NCBI GenBank assembly: GCA_022843745.1
Contig: JALHNB010000040.1
Coordinates: forward strand, 1 to 64,000
Source: Anaerolineae bacterium
GTDB lineage: Bacteria; Chloroflexota; Anaerolineae; Aggregatilineales; Phototrophicaceae
DNA length: 64,000 nucleotides
Direction: 5' to 3'
The notes below the pieces were generated by a model. It was not told where the DNA came from and ran no database searches. It saw only the letters and a list, made by a program, of their open reading frames with translations. Positions within the stretch are counted from its first letter, which is position 1, and every line of letters begins with the position of its first letter. Below are positions 17,149-26,617 of the stretch, in pieces. The position numbers and the translations under genes are program-made.

Positions 17149-18408
17149 ATGTCTGACTTAGCAATTCTAGGCGGGAAGCCGACCCGCACCGAGCCGTATC
17201 CCGCATGGCCTGTCCACGACGAGCGCGATGTCGAGGCCGTATCCAATGTCGTTCGATCCGGCAATTGGGGCGGACATCCCTACCCTGGCCCACAAACCGC
17301 CGAATTTTGCCGCCGATTCGCTGAACTTCAGGGTGGGAAATATGCTGTCGCGATGGCAAATGGCACGATTACGATGGAAGTCGCGCTGCGGGCTGCGGGC
17401 ATCGGCTGGGGAGATGAAGTTATCGTCCCTGCCGCTACGTTTCAGGCCACCGCCGCCGCGCCGATGGCAGCCGGAGCGATTCCGGTGATTGTCGATATTG
17501 ACCGCGAAACTTTTTGTATTGACCCAAAAGGGGTTGAAGCGGCTATCACGCCGCGCACTCGCGCCATCATTCCCGTGCATCTGGCCTCGCAAATGGCCGA
17601 TATGGACGCGATTATGGATATTGCCGAACGCCATAACCTTATTGTGGTCGAGGACTGCGCCCACGCGCACGGCGCAAAGTGGCGCGGTATGGGTGCGGGG
17701 ACAATCGGGCATTTTGGATCGTTCAGCCTGCAATCGTCCAAAAGCCTCACGACTGGCGAGGGTGGCGTTTTGCTGTGTCGCACCGAAGAACTGGCGCTCA
17801 AAGCGACCAGCATTATCGACTGTGGACGGCCTCATGACGCAAACGGCGAACTCGTGACAATGGGTGCGAACTTCCGCATGAGCGAACTTCACTGTGCGCT
17901 GGGTGTCGTCGCTGTCGAACGCTTCCCGGCGCAGTTTGCGGAACGCGAAGAAACAGCCGCCTATATGGATGAGGCGTTGAGCGAAGTCACTGGTATTCGG
18001 ATTCTGCGGCGTGACCCGCGCCATACCGCCCGCGCCGTCTATTGCTACACATTCGCCATCGACCCGGAAAAATTTGGTGCAACTAACCACGTGGTCTGTG
18101 CTGCGCTCCATGCCGAGGGGATTTCAGCCTCACCGGGCTACTCACCCATGAACAAATATGATCTGTTCCAACCGCAAAACTCGCGCCTGCCCGTGCCAAG
18201 CGCCTTCCCCGAACGCTTCGAATTCGAGAAAATGAATTTTGCTGAAGCCGAGTGCCTTTATAATGGTGAGTCGATGTGGTTGAATGAAGGTGTTTTCCGT
18301 TCCGGCAAGCAGGGTGTGGATGATGTGGTGAACGCGCTCAAGAAAATTCAAGCCGCCGTGCAAGAAGAAGGCGTTGTCGAACGCATCAAGCAAGCAGCGG
18401 GAAAATAA
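17149..18408 (+). CDS. DegT/DnrJ/EryC1/StrS-family PLP aminotransferase
   Basis: This 419-aa fold-type I aminotransferase starts AILGGKPTRTEPYPAWP. It has the PLP phosphate-binding MANGTITMEVALRAAGIGWGDEVIVP stretch, the cofactor Asp in VVEDCAHAHGA, and the Schiff-base Lys in SSKSLTTGEGG near residue 203. The family makes amino sugars from keto sugars, or acts as keto-inositol aminotransferases. A ggaggc ribosome-binding site precedes the ATG by seven bases. It follows the GH172 gene after 138 bases filled by a hairpin repeat. A role in modifying sugars from the adjacent catabolic locus is possible but not shown. Confidence 0.9.
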   Translation: MSDLAILGGKPTRTEPYPAWPVHDERDVEAVSNVVRSGNWGGHPYPGPQTAEFCRRFAELQGGKYAVAMANGTITMEVALRAAGIGWGDEVIVPAATFQATAAAPMAAGAIPVIVDIDRETFCIDPKGVEAAITPRTRAIIPVHLASQMADMDAIMDIAERHNLIVVEDCAHAHGAKWRGMGAGTIGHFGSFSLQSSKSLTTGEGGVLLCRTEELALKATSIIDCGRPHDANGELVTMGANFRMSELHCALGVVAVERFPAQFAEREETAAYMDEALSEVTGIRILRRDPRHTARAVYCYTFAIDPEKFGATNHVVCAALHAEGISASPGYSPMNKYDLFQPQNSRLPVPSAFPERFEFEKMNFAEAECLYNGESMWLNEGVFRSGKQGVDDVVNALKKIQAAVQEEGVVERIKQAAGK

Positions 18409-18420
18409 GCGTTTCAGCTT

Positions 18421-18466
18421 GTCAGCACTTCAGCCAGTCAGCCAAAATAAATGCTGAAGCGCTGAC
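18421..18466. terminator. Bidirectional hairpin between convergent genes
   Basis: gtcagcacttcagc (18421-18434) pairs with gctgaagcgctgac (18453-18466) with one mismatch. It sits in the 64-base gap between the plus-strand aminotransferase and the minus-strand M1 peptidase. There is no long T-run on either side. Confidence 0.55.
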
Positions 18467-18472
18467 AGGCTT

Positions 18473-20032
18473 CTATCCTGGTACTCGCAGATACTTTTGC
18501 CGAGTCGCCAGCGTTGCCTCTAGCTGTTCCGGTGTCAGCAGCGACCAGAACAAATCCGGCGTGACGATTTTCCCTGCACCTGTTTCGGCGTATCGACGTA
18601 ATATATCGAAAAACGCATCTGTACCCAGATCGTCGCGCAGGTCATTCATCATCCGTGCGCCGAGGAGATAGATCGCGTTGATATAATCGCGAATCGACGC
18701 AAACTCGTAAACGTTGCTGTCCACGAAGCCTTGCGGTGTATAGTTGTTGACGCGGAAATCCCACCACCAATCACGTAGTTCAGGATAATACTCTTCAATG
18801 AAGACATACTCGCTGTAGGTTGCCAGTGCTTCATCCAACCAAGGGTATTGCGCCTGATCGTTTCCAACGTGTGCGTACCACCATTGGTGCGCGACTTCAT
18901 GCACCGTAATCAGCATCAAATACGAGGCCGGGCTGCCGACAAAGCGCCGGAACCAGTCACCGCTGACAAATACAAGCCCTGTAAATTCCATGCCATCGGG
19001 AAAATCGCCCTGAACGACGACCATCCGCGAGTAGGGGTATGCGCCATACAAATCACTGAACATCGCAACGGCTGTGGAAGCCGTTTTCAATGCATAATCG
19101 GCGCTGTCAATGATGCTACCGGAATCAGTTGTCACTTGCGCATCGGCAAAAGCGTAGACATCGACCTGGACACCGTTAGTCGCCTGTTGGCTGATAACCT
19201 GAAATTCTTCGCTCAGACTCAGTGTAAAATCACGCGAACTCGGCAGGACAAACTGCCAGGTTCGGGGGCTGACATGGGTCACTTCGCCGGGGCCAGCGAT
19301 CTGTAACGCATCGGATGCACCCGACACGTTAACTGTCACATCCCAATCAGCCGCGTCCATTACTGTCTGCTCGCCGATGAGAGAGGCTTCCTCTGTAATC
19401 CAGCGACCATTCATATGCGGCGCGACGACTGGAAGCCAATTTCCGAGGTTTAACTGGCGCTCACTGTGGCCAAAAAATCCCTTGAAGGCATTCATGCCCT
19501 GCCCAACGACTGGCACATTGAGTTGAAATGCCAAATCCAGAGTCAGCGCACATTCCGGCTCAAGCGGCTGTGGCAGCTCCACTGTCAAGCGCCGTCCGGT
19601 AAGTTCATAGGCTACTTCGAGCGAATCGCGACCAAATCTGACTGATTCTATAGTGAACGCGCCCGGCCATTGATTCGCTTCTACATTTAAAATAATTTCC
19701 GGTAATGATTCGTTTGCAAGATTCGCATAGCGGATATTCTGGCGAGCGACTAACGCGCGTTCCGAATAATTCACATTGGCGACAACTGTATGCTGCTGTG
19801 ACGCGCTTTGTGCATCAACGGGCAGGCAATCCGACAAGACCGGAGTCGCCGTCGCCTCTGGCTCAACACTGGGGATTTCCTGAATATGCCTGTCAATCGT
19901 TGGCACTAGGGTGGACGGGACAACGCGAATACTTGTCGCTGTCGGCGGCAATGCGTCAGCAGCATTGGAATCACAAGCAGTCAAAATGAGCCAAAGCAGG
20001 AGGAGAGCGTAGCGAATCATCATATCGCGCAT
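18473..20032 (-). CDS. M1-family (aminopeptidase N-like) metallopeptidase lipoprotein
   Basis: This 519-aa secreted zinc peptidase has a lipoprotein signal peptide ending LILTAC (Cys about residue 20), then a Thr/Pro-rich linker, an N-terminal beta domain, and the gluzincin motif HEVAHQWW with the third zinc ligand in WLDEALATYSEY. The catalytic GxMEN-type exopeptidase motif appears as PDGMEFTGLVF, with F replacing the final N, so substrate specificity may differ from classical aminopeptidase N. The start could be any of three in-frame ATGs at 20032, 20023 or 20020. It is monocistronic and convergent with the aminotransferase gene. Confidence 0.88.
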   Translation of the reverse strand: MRDMMIRYALLLLWLILTACDSNAADALPPTATSIRVVPSTLVPTIDRHIQEIPSVEPEATATPVLSDCLPVDAQSASQQHTVVANVNYSERALVARQNIRYANLANESLPEIILNVEANQWPGAFTIESVRFGRDSLEVAYELTGRRLTVELPQPLEPECALTLDLAFQLNVPVVGQGMNAFKGFFGHSERQLNLGNWLPVVAPHMNGRWITEEASLIGEQTVMDAADWDVTVNVSGASDALQIAGPGEVTHVSPRTWQFVLPSSRDFTLSLSEEFQVISQQATNGVQVDVYAFADAQVTTDSGSIIDSADYALKTASTAVAMFSDLYGAYPYSRMVVVQGDFPDGMEFTGLVFVSGDWFRRFVGSPASYLMLITVHEVAHQWWYAHVGNDQAQYPWLDEALATYSEYVFIEEYYPELRDWWWDFRVNNYTPQGFVDSNVYEFASIRDYINAIYLLGARMMNDLRDDLGTDAFFDILRRYAETGAGKIVTPDLFWSLLTPEQLEATLATRQKYLRVPG

Positions 20033-20181
20033 GATACACCGCGCATCAAGAAATTGCCAAGCGGCATCTATCAGTCTTCATAGAAAGTGCTTTTCGCCTT
20101 CACCAAATCATGATATGATCTTTGACGGTTTTATCAGTTCAGCAATGATGCACATAAATGCCCAATATTTGAGGGGGAAAC

Positions 20182-21096
20182 TTGAGTCAAAACACTTTGA
20201 GCGGTCAACTACAGGGTTTAGTTCGGTTAACACGCTGGAAAGAATATGTACCCTTTGTCGTTCCATTGACCGTATTAGGCGCACTGCTGGCTGCCCGCCC
20301 CCACAATATTAACCTCGATTGGCGGCTGGTCGTTGTGACACTGGCAAATATCCTGGCGGTTGCTTACGCTTTCATGATTAATGACATCGAGGATGCGCCC
20401 GATGATGCCCGCGACCCGGATCGCGCTGCCCGTAACCCCATTACAATGGGTGAGATTGGCATTCGTTTCGGCTACAACGCCTGCCGCGTCGTCGCGGTTG
20501 CCACTCTGATTTGTTACGCTTTTGGTGGACTTTCCGTTTTTCTCATCGGCGTTGGCACCCTTCTACTCTCGCATCTCTATTCCTGGCGACCTGTCCGGCT
20601 TAAAGCCTGGCCCGTGACCGATATTGTCTCGCATTCTCTCATGTTAAGCGGGCTGCTCCTCGTCGCAGGCTACTACATTTACGATAATCAGCCAGGAATT
20701 GTCTGGTTTGTGGCTGCGGCTGTGACATTGGTTTCGGTCTACGGTCAGCTTTATAACCAGCTTCGCGACTATGACATGGATAAAGCGGCTGGATTGCGCA
20801 ACACGGCGATCATTCTGGGCGAAAATAACACCCGCTGGGCGATGTATCTGGCAATTGCGCTGGCCGTGGCGTGCTTATTAGCTGCAATTGTGCAGGGAAT
20901 CTTTCCGCTGTGGTTGGGACTAGTCCTGCTTTTGAGTATTGTCGTCAGCATGTTCTTCCGTCCGCGAACCGATATGCGCGGCACAATCGCGACGGATAGC
21001 AGCGGCGCGGCGCAAGTCCAGGGCATCATCGTCATCAACCTGACAATGGCTGTCTGGCTGGCACAGGTACTTTACGCGCAGGTTTTTCTGGTCTGA
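20182..21096 (+). CDS. UbiA-family prenyltransferase
   Basis: This 304-aa integral membrane protein has eight to nine spans and the two Asp-rich motifs of UbiA enzymes: NDIEDAPDD near residue 71, which binds the prenyl diphosphate through Mg2+, and DYDMDKAAGLRNTA in the second half. The family transfers prenyl chains to aromatic or other acceptors in quinone, haem or lipid synthesis. The acceptor cannot be inferred from the neighbours. Translation begins at a TTG preceded by a strong gaggggg. A clear intrinsic terminator follows. Confidence 0.87.
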   Translation: MSQNTLSGQLQGLVRLTRWKEYVPFVVPLTVLGALLAARPHNINLDWRLVVVTLANILAVAYAFMINDIEDAPDDARDPDRAARNPITMGEIGIRFGYNACRVVAVATLICYAFGGLSVFLIGVGTLLLSHLYSWRPVRLKAWPVTDIVSHSLMLSGLLLVAGYYIYDNQPGIVWFVAAAVTLVSVYGQLYNQLRDYDMDKAAGLRNTAIILGENNTRWAMYLAIALAVACLLAAIVQGIFPLWLGLVLLLSIVVSMFFRPRTDMRGTIATDSSGAAQVQGIIVINLTMAVWLAQVLYAQVFLV

Positions 21097-21124
21097 ACCT
21101 GATTCGTATCTAAGTTTGCATCAA

Positions 21125-21154
21125 AACCAGACTCCGCTAGAAGTCTGGTTTTTT
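21125..21154 (+). terminator. Intrinsic terminator after the UbiA gene
   Basis: aaccagact (21125-21133) pairs perfectly with agtctggtt (21142-21150), followed by a T-run. It lies 28 bases after the UbiA stop. Confidence 0.88.
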
Positions 21155-21249
21155 ATTGCGAAGTTGGCAACCAACTATTGGCGCAGGCGGCGGGTTCTCA
21201 TTACAATTATGCGTGAGCATATTCGATCAAATGAAAAGTGTAGTCGGCA

Positions 21250-24200
21250 ATGACCAATGGTGACAATAAATCTGCCCTGATACTGGTTGTAGATGATATA
21301 CCTGATACCCTGGACTTATTAGCAAACTGGCTCGAACTTCATAATTTCAGCACCATCAAGGCGACCAGCGGCAAACAAGCGCTCGATATGGCTGCGGAAC
21401 ACCGGCCCGATCTCATTTTGCTGGACGTGATGATGCCCAAAATGGATGGCATTGAAACCTGCCGCCAGCTAAAGGCCAATCATCAGACAGCCAGCATTCC
21501 TATTATTCTGGTGACAGCTAAAGATCCCAGCGATGCTCGCGCCGAGGGTATGATCGCAGGTGCGATTGATTACATTACCAAGCCCGTCAATTTGCAAGAC
21601 CTCACGACGAGAGTTGAGACGGTACTGGCAGCAGACCGCGAATCGCCTGTTGATGTGCAGCGCTTGCTGGAAGAAATCTCGCATACTGCCCTCGCCATTC
21701 TGGGGAGCGCGATGGTCTGGGTCTTATCACTGGATACCGTCAATAATACGCTGGTCAGCCGCACACTCGTGACCAACAGCGGTTCGCGCGAAGAAACTCA
21801 ATTTCTCCTCAAGGCAGGCAACAATCAATCAGTACCGGAGTTTTCATTAGAAGACATCCATAATCCACTCTGTGGAACCGTCATCAGACGCCAGATGAGC
21901 ATCAACATTCCCATCAAGCGATTACAGGACGAGCCTTCCACAAGAGGACTAGCTGAGGCCGTTGAGCAGCTTCAACTCAATTTCATTTCCATTGTGCCAT
22001 TGATCGCGGCGGGTAAAACTGCCGGAGTCATGGCGCTCGGCAATTATCAGCTACAGAACATGGAATCACCCCGTGCGCGGCAGATTTTGGCCTCATTTGG
22101 CAGTCAGGCGGCAACGGCTCTGGAATATTCGCGGCTGATGAGCGACCTCAACCGCCGCGAAGACGAACGCCAGACCGATCAGGCTTTCCGCAAAATGATC
22201 CTGGACACGATGAGTGATGCTCTGGTCGTCATCAATTCGAGGGGTGTCATTAAATATGTCAATCGCCGGATGCTGCGCATGTCCGGTTATCCGCCCAGCT
22301 ATCTTGAAGGCAAGATTGTGGGCGACCTGTTTCATCCCGAAGATCGACAGGAGATCATGACGGGCTTGCTGGCGGAAAAAGCCACAACCATGAAATTCGA
22401 TCAGCGCCTCATCACTTTTGAAGAAAAAATTATCCCGGTTTTGCTGGCACGTTCCCGGTCACAATCGCTCGATAATCAGGTGATCGTCCTCACTGACCAG
22501 ACGGAACAAAAAGAACGTGAGCGCGACCTTGAGCAACAGGCGATCATGCTGGAACGACAGACCAGCCGCTTGAAAGCGCTGAACAAAGCCGCGCAAACCA
22601 TTGCTGCAAATTTATCGCTGCACGACACGCTCAAGGATATTCTGCACTCAGCGACGCAGGTTGTCGAAGCACAGGGCGCATCCTTATTCCTGGTCAATCG
22701 TGACAATCATGAGGAGTTAATTGTCGTCGCGGCGGTTGGTTATCGTGCCGATGACCTCATCAATTTGCGTGTACCGATGGGCAAAGGGCTGGCAGGTTGG
22801 GTCGCCCGCAATGCCCAGTCGCAGCTTGTAGTCGATCTCAAAAAGGACGAGCGTTTTTACACCGTTGTGGACGAGCAAACGGGCATGGATACTGAATCGT
22901 TGATCGCCGTCCCGCTGATCCACGCGGAAGAAGTCATCGGCATTATCGAAGTCGTCAACAAACTCAATGACGATGTTTTCGATGAAGCCGACATGCAATT
23001 GTTGGAAAGTATGGCTGGGACAGCCGCCGTTTCAATTGTCAATGCGCGGCTGTTTGATGAATCGCAGCGCCGCGTGGTGGAATTGGGCACGCTGCTGGAT
23101 GCCAGTGAAGCGGCTTCGTCAACGCTCGATTTCACCAGCGTCCTTAACCAGATCGCGCAAAGCCTCGCTGCCAGCCTGAAGGTCGAGCAATGTATCATTA
23201 TGTCGTGGAACAACACGAAAAATGAACTTGAATCGCTGGCCGAAGTTTCTGAGGCAACCTGGGCAGAAGATTATGGCCCCGTTCGCCTGCTGGAACGCGA
23301 TTCGGTCATTCAAGCCGCACTCGCATCCGGGCGACCTACCACGACATCGCTTCAGGACGTTAATATCAGCCAATCAGACAAGGGTGTCCTGGAAACAACA
23401 GGCATGTTCAGCCTTCTCGCAGCACCCGTCCGGTTGCATGGCGTGGTGGTTGGGCTTGTCGTATTGTCCAGCAACCTCATCAGCTACACTAACGCCGATG
23501 TGGTGCGCGTCGCGGGACTGCTGGAAACATGGCAATATGATGTACAAGAGGGCAGCAGCTTATCCCAAATTGACGAAGACACGCTCAACCGTCTGATCGA
23601 GCAGCTCATGACCGTCGGCAAAACCTGTTGGATCACGCTCCAAACTGGGAATGCTCGTTCTCAATCCACGCGCGTTGTGCGTGAAATTGGCTTCGCGGAA
23701 TGGACACGGCGCACGGGCGCACGGCTCCCACTCGAAAATTATCCCATTATGCACACCGTCATCCAGGAAAAACATTTCCAGGTGATGGCGCTCGATTTGT
23801 TAGAGGAATATCCTGACGAACGTGATTGGCTGCTCTATCGCGGCGGAAAAACATGCCTGATGGTTCCGCTGGTGTCACATGGTCAGGCCATTGGCATCGT
23901 CATGCTTATTGACATTGACGAACGCGCTTTCGACAGCGAAAACATTAATCTGGCGCAGGGCATCGCCAATGTGGTCAGTAACGCCATGGAAAATGCGCGC
24001 CTCTACCAATCATTGGAAAGCCGCGCCAAAGCACTCGAAAGCGCCTATGAAGAACTAAAAGCCGCCGATGAAGCGAAAGACGCTTTCATTCGCAACATCT
24101 CGCACGAACTGCGCACCCCCCTGATGCACGCTCTGGGCTATGCCGAGCTGATGATTGACGAAACGTTTGGGCCAACCACGCCGGAGCAGCGTGATGCCCT

Positions 24201-24762
24201 GCAAACGATCAGCGAAAAAGGGCATCGCGTGGCGGATATTGTCGCCGATATGGTTTCATCTCATGCCCAGGAAGCCCAATCCTTTAATCGCCAGCCCGTC
24301 GATTTATTGGCGCTGCTGAGTCAGGCATTGAACACCAACGAGCAAAAAATCCGCGAATCCGGCCTGAAACTCATTCGCCATTTCCCACCGAAAGCCCCGG
24401 CTGTGTTGGCTGATTCACAAAAGGTTATCGAAGCTTTTGAGAAAATCCTCGATAACGCGCTCAAATTTGGTCGAAGCGGTGGGCGGATCGAAGTGATGGT
24501 GCGCGACACCGATGGCCCCATGATCCAGGTCGCCGTTCGAGATTATGGCATCGGTATCGATTCTTCCGAGCATGAGAAAATATTTCAGCGCTTCTATCAG
24601 GTTGATGGCAGTGCAACCCGAACTTTTGGTGGCACAGGGCTGGGATTAGCCGTAGCGAAACTCATTATCGAAGGCCACAGCGGGAAAATCGGGGTCAAGA
24701 GCCGTCTCAACGAAGGCAGCATTTTCTTCTTCACATTGCCCAAAAACGAGGCCATGCAGTAG
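21250..24762 (+). CDS. Hybrid sensor kinase: REC-GAF-PAS-multiple GAF-HisKA-HATPase
   Basis: This 1170-aa cytoplasmic protein begins with a receiver domain (phospho-acceptor Asp59 in LILLDVMMP, Lys in DYITKPV). A GAF-like block follows at about 140-300, and a PAS block at about 310-415 (VNRRMLRMSGYPPSYLEGK). Three more GAF-like blocks lie between 440 and 930, and then the kinase core: His952 in NISHELRTP, N-box LDNALKF, G1 DYGIGID and G2 GGTGLGLAVA. An N-terminal receiver on a kinase implies it is itself phosphorylated by another kinase. A small membrane-protein gene starts two bases after its stop and is likely co-transcribed. Confidence 0.92.
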   Translation: MTNGDNKSALILVVDDIPDTLDLLANWLELHNFSTIKATSGKQALDMAAEHRPDLILLDVMMPKMDGIETCRQLKANHQTASIPIILVTAKDPSDARAEGMIAGAIDYITKPVNLQDLTTRVETVLAADRESPVDVQRLLEEISHTALAILGSAMVWVLSLDTVNNTLVSRTLVTNSGSREETQFLLKAGNNQSVPEFSLEDIHNPLCGTVIRRQMSINIPIKRLQDEPSTRGLAEAVEQLQLNFISIVPLIAAGKTAGVMALGNYQLQNMESPRARQILASFGSQAATALEYSRLMSDLNRREDERQTDQAFRKMILDTMSDALVVINSRGVIKYVNRRMLRMSGYPPSYLEGKIVGDLFHPEDRQEIMTGLLAEKATTMKFDQRLITFEEKIIPVLLARSRSQSLDNQVIVLTDQTEQKERERDLEQQAIMLERQTSRLKALNKAAQTIAANLSLHDTLKDILHSATQVVEAQGASLFLVNRDNHEELIVVAAVGYRADDLINLRVPMGKGLAGWVARNAQSQLVVDLKKDERFYTVVDEQTGMDTESLIAVPLIHAEEVIGIIEVVNKLNDDVFDEADMQLLESMAGTAAVSIVNARLFDESQRRVVELGTLLDASEAASSTLDFTSVLNQIAQSLAASLKVEQCIIMSWNNTKNELESLAEVSEATWAEDYGPVRLLERDSVIQAALASGRPTTTSLQDVNISQSDKGVLETTGMFSLLAAPVRLHGVVVGLVVLSSNLISYTNADVVRVAGLLETWQYDVQEGSSLSQIDEDTLNRLIEQLMTVGKTCWITLQTGNARSQSTRVVREIGFAEWTRRTGARLPLENYPIMHTVIQEKHFQVMALDLLEEYPDERDWLLYRGGKTCLMVPLVSHGQAIGIVMLIDIDERAFDSENINLAQGIANVVSNAMENARLYQSLESRAKALESAYEELKAADEAKDAFIRNISHELRTPLMHALGYAELMIDETFGPTTPEQRDALQTISEKGHRVADIVADMVSSHAQEAQSFNRQPVDLLALLSQALNTNEQKIRESGLKLIRHFPPKAPAVLADSQKVIEAFEKILDNALKFGRSGGRIEVMVRDTDGPMIQVAVRDYGIGIDSSEHEKIFQRFYQVDGSATRTFGGTGLGLAVAKLIIEGHSGKIGVKSRLNEGSIFFFTLPKNEAMQ

Positions 24763-24764
24763 GC

Positions 24765-25163
24765 ATGAATTTAAACGACATCCATAATATCCTGTTCAAC
24801 GCCCATATTCTGTATTGTTTCGCCCTCGGCGTATGGGCAGCGGTCACATCAGCCCGTAACGAATCGATTTCCGGCAATTTTTGGGGCGCGGTTGCTACCA
24901 GCGCTATTCTGGCAGGCATCGTTATGCTGGTTGGCATCGCCATGACCTTACAGGGATTACGCCCCCAACGTATCTTGATTTATTATCTCTATATGCTGTG
25001 GCTGGTCATCATCATGCCCGGCCTGTTCACCCTTCTGCGCGGGCGCGATGATCGCAGCGCCGCAGCCGCCTTTTCAATATTGGCGTTTTTTAACGCGGCG
25101 ACCTCATTCAGCATGATTCAGCGCCAGGTCATCGGCCCCTGGATGATACCCGACGCGCTCTAA
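24765..25163 (+). CDS. Small four-span membrane protein, unknown function
   Basis: This 132-aa protein shows four hydrophobic segments (about residues 12-30, 40-62, 70-90 and 100-120) with short loops and no recognised domain. It starts two bases after the hybrid kinase stop, so it probably belongs to the same transcript and may be a membrane partner of the kinase. No enzymatic motif is visible. Confidence 0.7.
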   Translation: MNLNDIHNILFNAHILYCFALGVWAAVTSARNESISGNFWGAVATSAILAGIVMLVGIAMTLQGLRPQRILIYYLYMLWLVIIMPGLFTLLRGRDDRSAAAAFSILAFFNAATSFSMIQRQVIGPWMIPDAL

Positions 25164-25164
25164 T

Positions 25165-25218
25165 GGCCTGATACTCTTTGATGACCTGATATACTTCCAT
25201 GACTTGATACACTTTAAG
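25165..25218. repeat. Three tandem 18-bp repeats upstream of the M24-like gene
   Basis: Copies at 25165-25182, 25183-25200 and 25201-25218 share the pattern gRccTGATAnnCTTnnat. They fill the whole gap between the membrane-protein gene and the ribosome-binding site of the next gene. Confidence 0.75.
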
Positions 25219-25228
25219 GAAAATTTTT

Positions 25229-26617
25229 ATGACTCAAGTTCACCTCACGCAACTCGACCTGCCGGAATTTGGCCTGCCTACCGTTGAGCCAAATATCCCG
25301 GTGCAAACCTACGAAAAACGTATGCTTGCGGCGCGTTCCCGTTTCGGAACACATGCCGCGATCGTCATCTACGGAGATCGCGAACATTTCGCTAATATCA
25401 CCTATCTGACGGGCTTTGATCCACGCTTTGAAGAAGCCATGCTCATCATTCCAGCCGAATACCCAGCTACAAAAGCTACTCTGGTGGTCGGCAACGAGGG
25501 CTGGGGCTATGTGCCGATCAGCCCGTTGCAGTTGAATCGCGTTTTATATCAGGATTTCAGCTTACTGGCTCAACCACGTGGCAGCAGCGCATCGTTAGAA
25601 GACATTTTCCGGGAAACTGGCATTAAGGAAGGCAGTTCTGTCGGTGTCGTTGGCTGGAAATATTACGGCGGTGAAGAATCAAGAACTCTGCTAGAAATTC
25701 CCTCTTACATCGCCGATACGCTGCGGGCACTGACAGGTCAAACGGCGCTCGTCCAGAATATGACATATGAGTTTATGAATGAAGACGATGGCCTTCGTGC
25801 GAATAACGAAGTCGATCAACTGGCAGTTTTCGAGTTCGCGGCTTCGCACAGTTCGCAAGCGCTGCGCAACGTGTTCTTTGGCCTGCGCCCTGGCATGACA
25901 GAGTACGACGCAGTGCGGCTGATGCAATACAACGGCATCCCGCTTTCAGCACATTTGATGCTCTCCGCTGGGGATCGCGCGAAAATGGGTCTACCCAGTC
26001 CGTCCATGCGCGTGATTAATCAGGGCGACCCAGTAACGATGGCGTTGGGGCTGTGGGGCGCATTGACTGCGCGTGCGGGATTCGCCGTGCATAATGCGGA
26101 CGAGCTTCCGGCAAATATTCGCGATTACGTCGATAAATTGGTCGCGCCTTATTTCCGCGCCGTCGTCGAATGGTACGAGCATATCGGCATCGGCGTACCC
26201 GGCGGCGAACTTTTTGACATCATTCATCGCAACATCGGCGATCCGTTTTTCGGTGTCGGCCTGAATCCCGGTCACTTGATTCATTTAGATGAGTGGGTAC
26301 ATTCCCCCATCTACAAAAATTCGCAAATTCGCCTGCGTTCGGGCATGGCGATTCAGGTAGATGTGATTCCGGCAACAGGCACACCCTACTATACGAGCAA
26401 TATCGAAGACGGAATCGCGCTGGCGGACGAAGGTTTACGCGCAGAATTTGCCGCGAAATATCCTGAAGCCTGGGGACGCATCCAGGCGCGACGGAAATTC
26501 CTGACTGAGAAAATTGGCATCAAGCTGAAACCGGAGGTGCTGCCGTTCAGCAACATTCCGGCCTATTTGCCACCGTACTTCCTCAGTCCCAAAATGGCAA
26601 TGGCTGTCGCGAAGTGA
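25229..26617 (+). CDS. M24-family (Xaa-Pro peptidase/creatinase fold) protein lacking obvious metal ligands
   Basis: This 462-aa protein has an N-terminal creatinase-like domain (ANITYLTGFDPRFEEAMLII) and a C-terminal pita-bread domain (RNVFFGLRPGMTEYDAVRLM, NPGHLIHLDEW, RSGMAIQVDVIP, NIEDGIALAD). In active M24 peptidases the first Asp ligands follow the GD-V segment. Here the matching stretch is GDPVTMALGLWGALTARAGF and carries no Asp pair, so a metal-independent activity like creatinase, or loss of catalysis, is likely. An aagga motif precedes the ATG by nine bases. The next gene overlaps its stop by four bases. Confidence 0.78.
   Translation: MTQVHLTQLDLPEFGLPTVEPNIPVQTYEKRMLAARSRFGTHAAIVIYGDREHFANITYLTGFDPRFEEAMLIIPAEYPATKATLVVGNEGWGYVPISPLQLNRVLYQDFSLLAQPRGSSASLEDIFRETGIKEGSSVGVVGWKYYGGEESRTLLEIPSYIADTLRALTGQTALVQNMTYEFMNEDDGLRANNEVDQLAVFEFAASHSSQALRNVFFGLRPGMTEYDAVRLMQYNGIPLSAHLMLSAGDRAKMGLPSPSMRVINQGDPVTMALGLWGALTARAGFAVHNADELPANIRDYVDKLVAPYFRAVVEWYEHIGIGVPGGELFDIIHRNIGDPFFGVGLNPGHLIHLDEWVHSPIYKNSQIRLRSGMAIQVDVIPATGTPYYTSNIEDGIALADEGLRAEFAAKYPEAWGRIQARRKFLTEKIGIKLKPEVLPFSNIPAYLPPYFLSPKMAMAVAK

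Noticed and set aside
17167-18111. Open frame of 314 aa opposite the aminotransferase gene
   Set aside because: Antisense to a clearly conserved PLP enzyme; composition is Arg/His-rich and has no domain.
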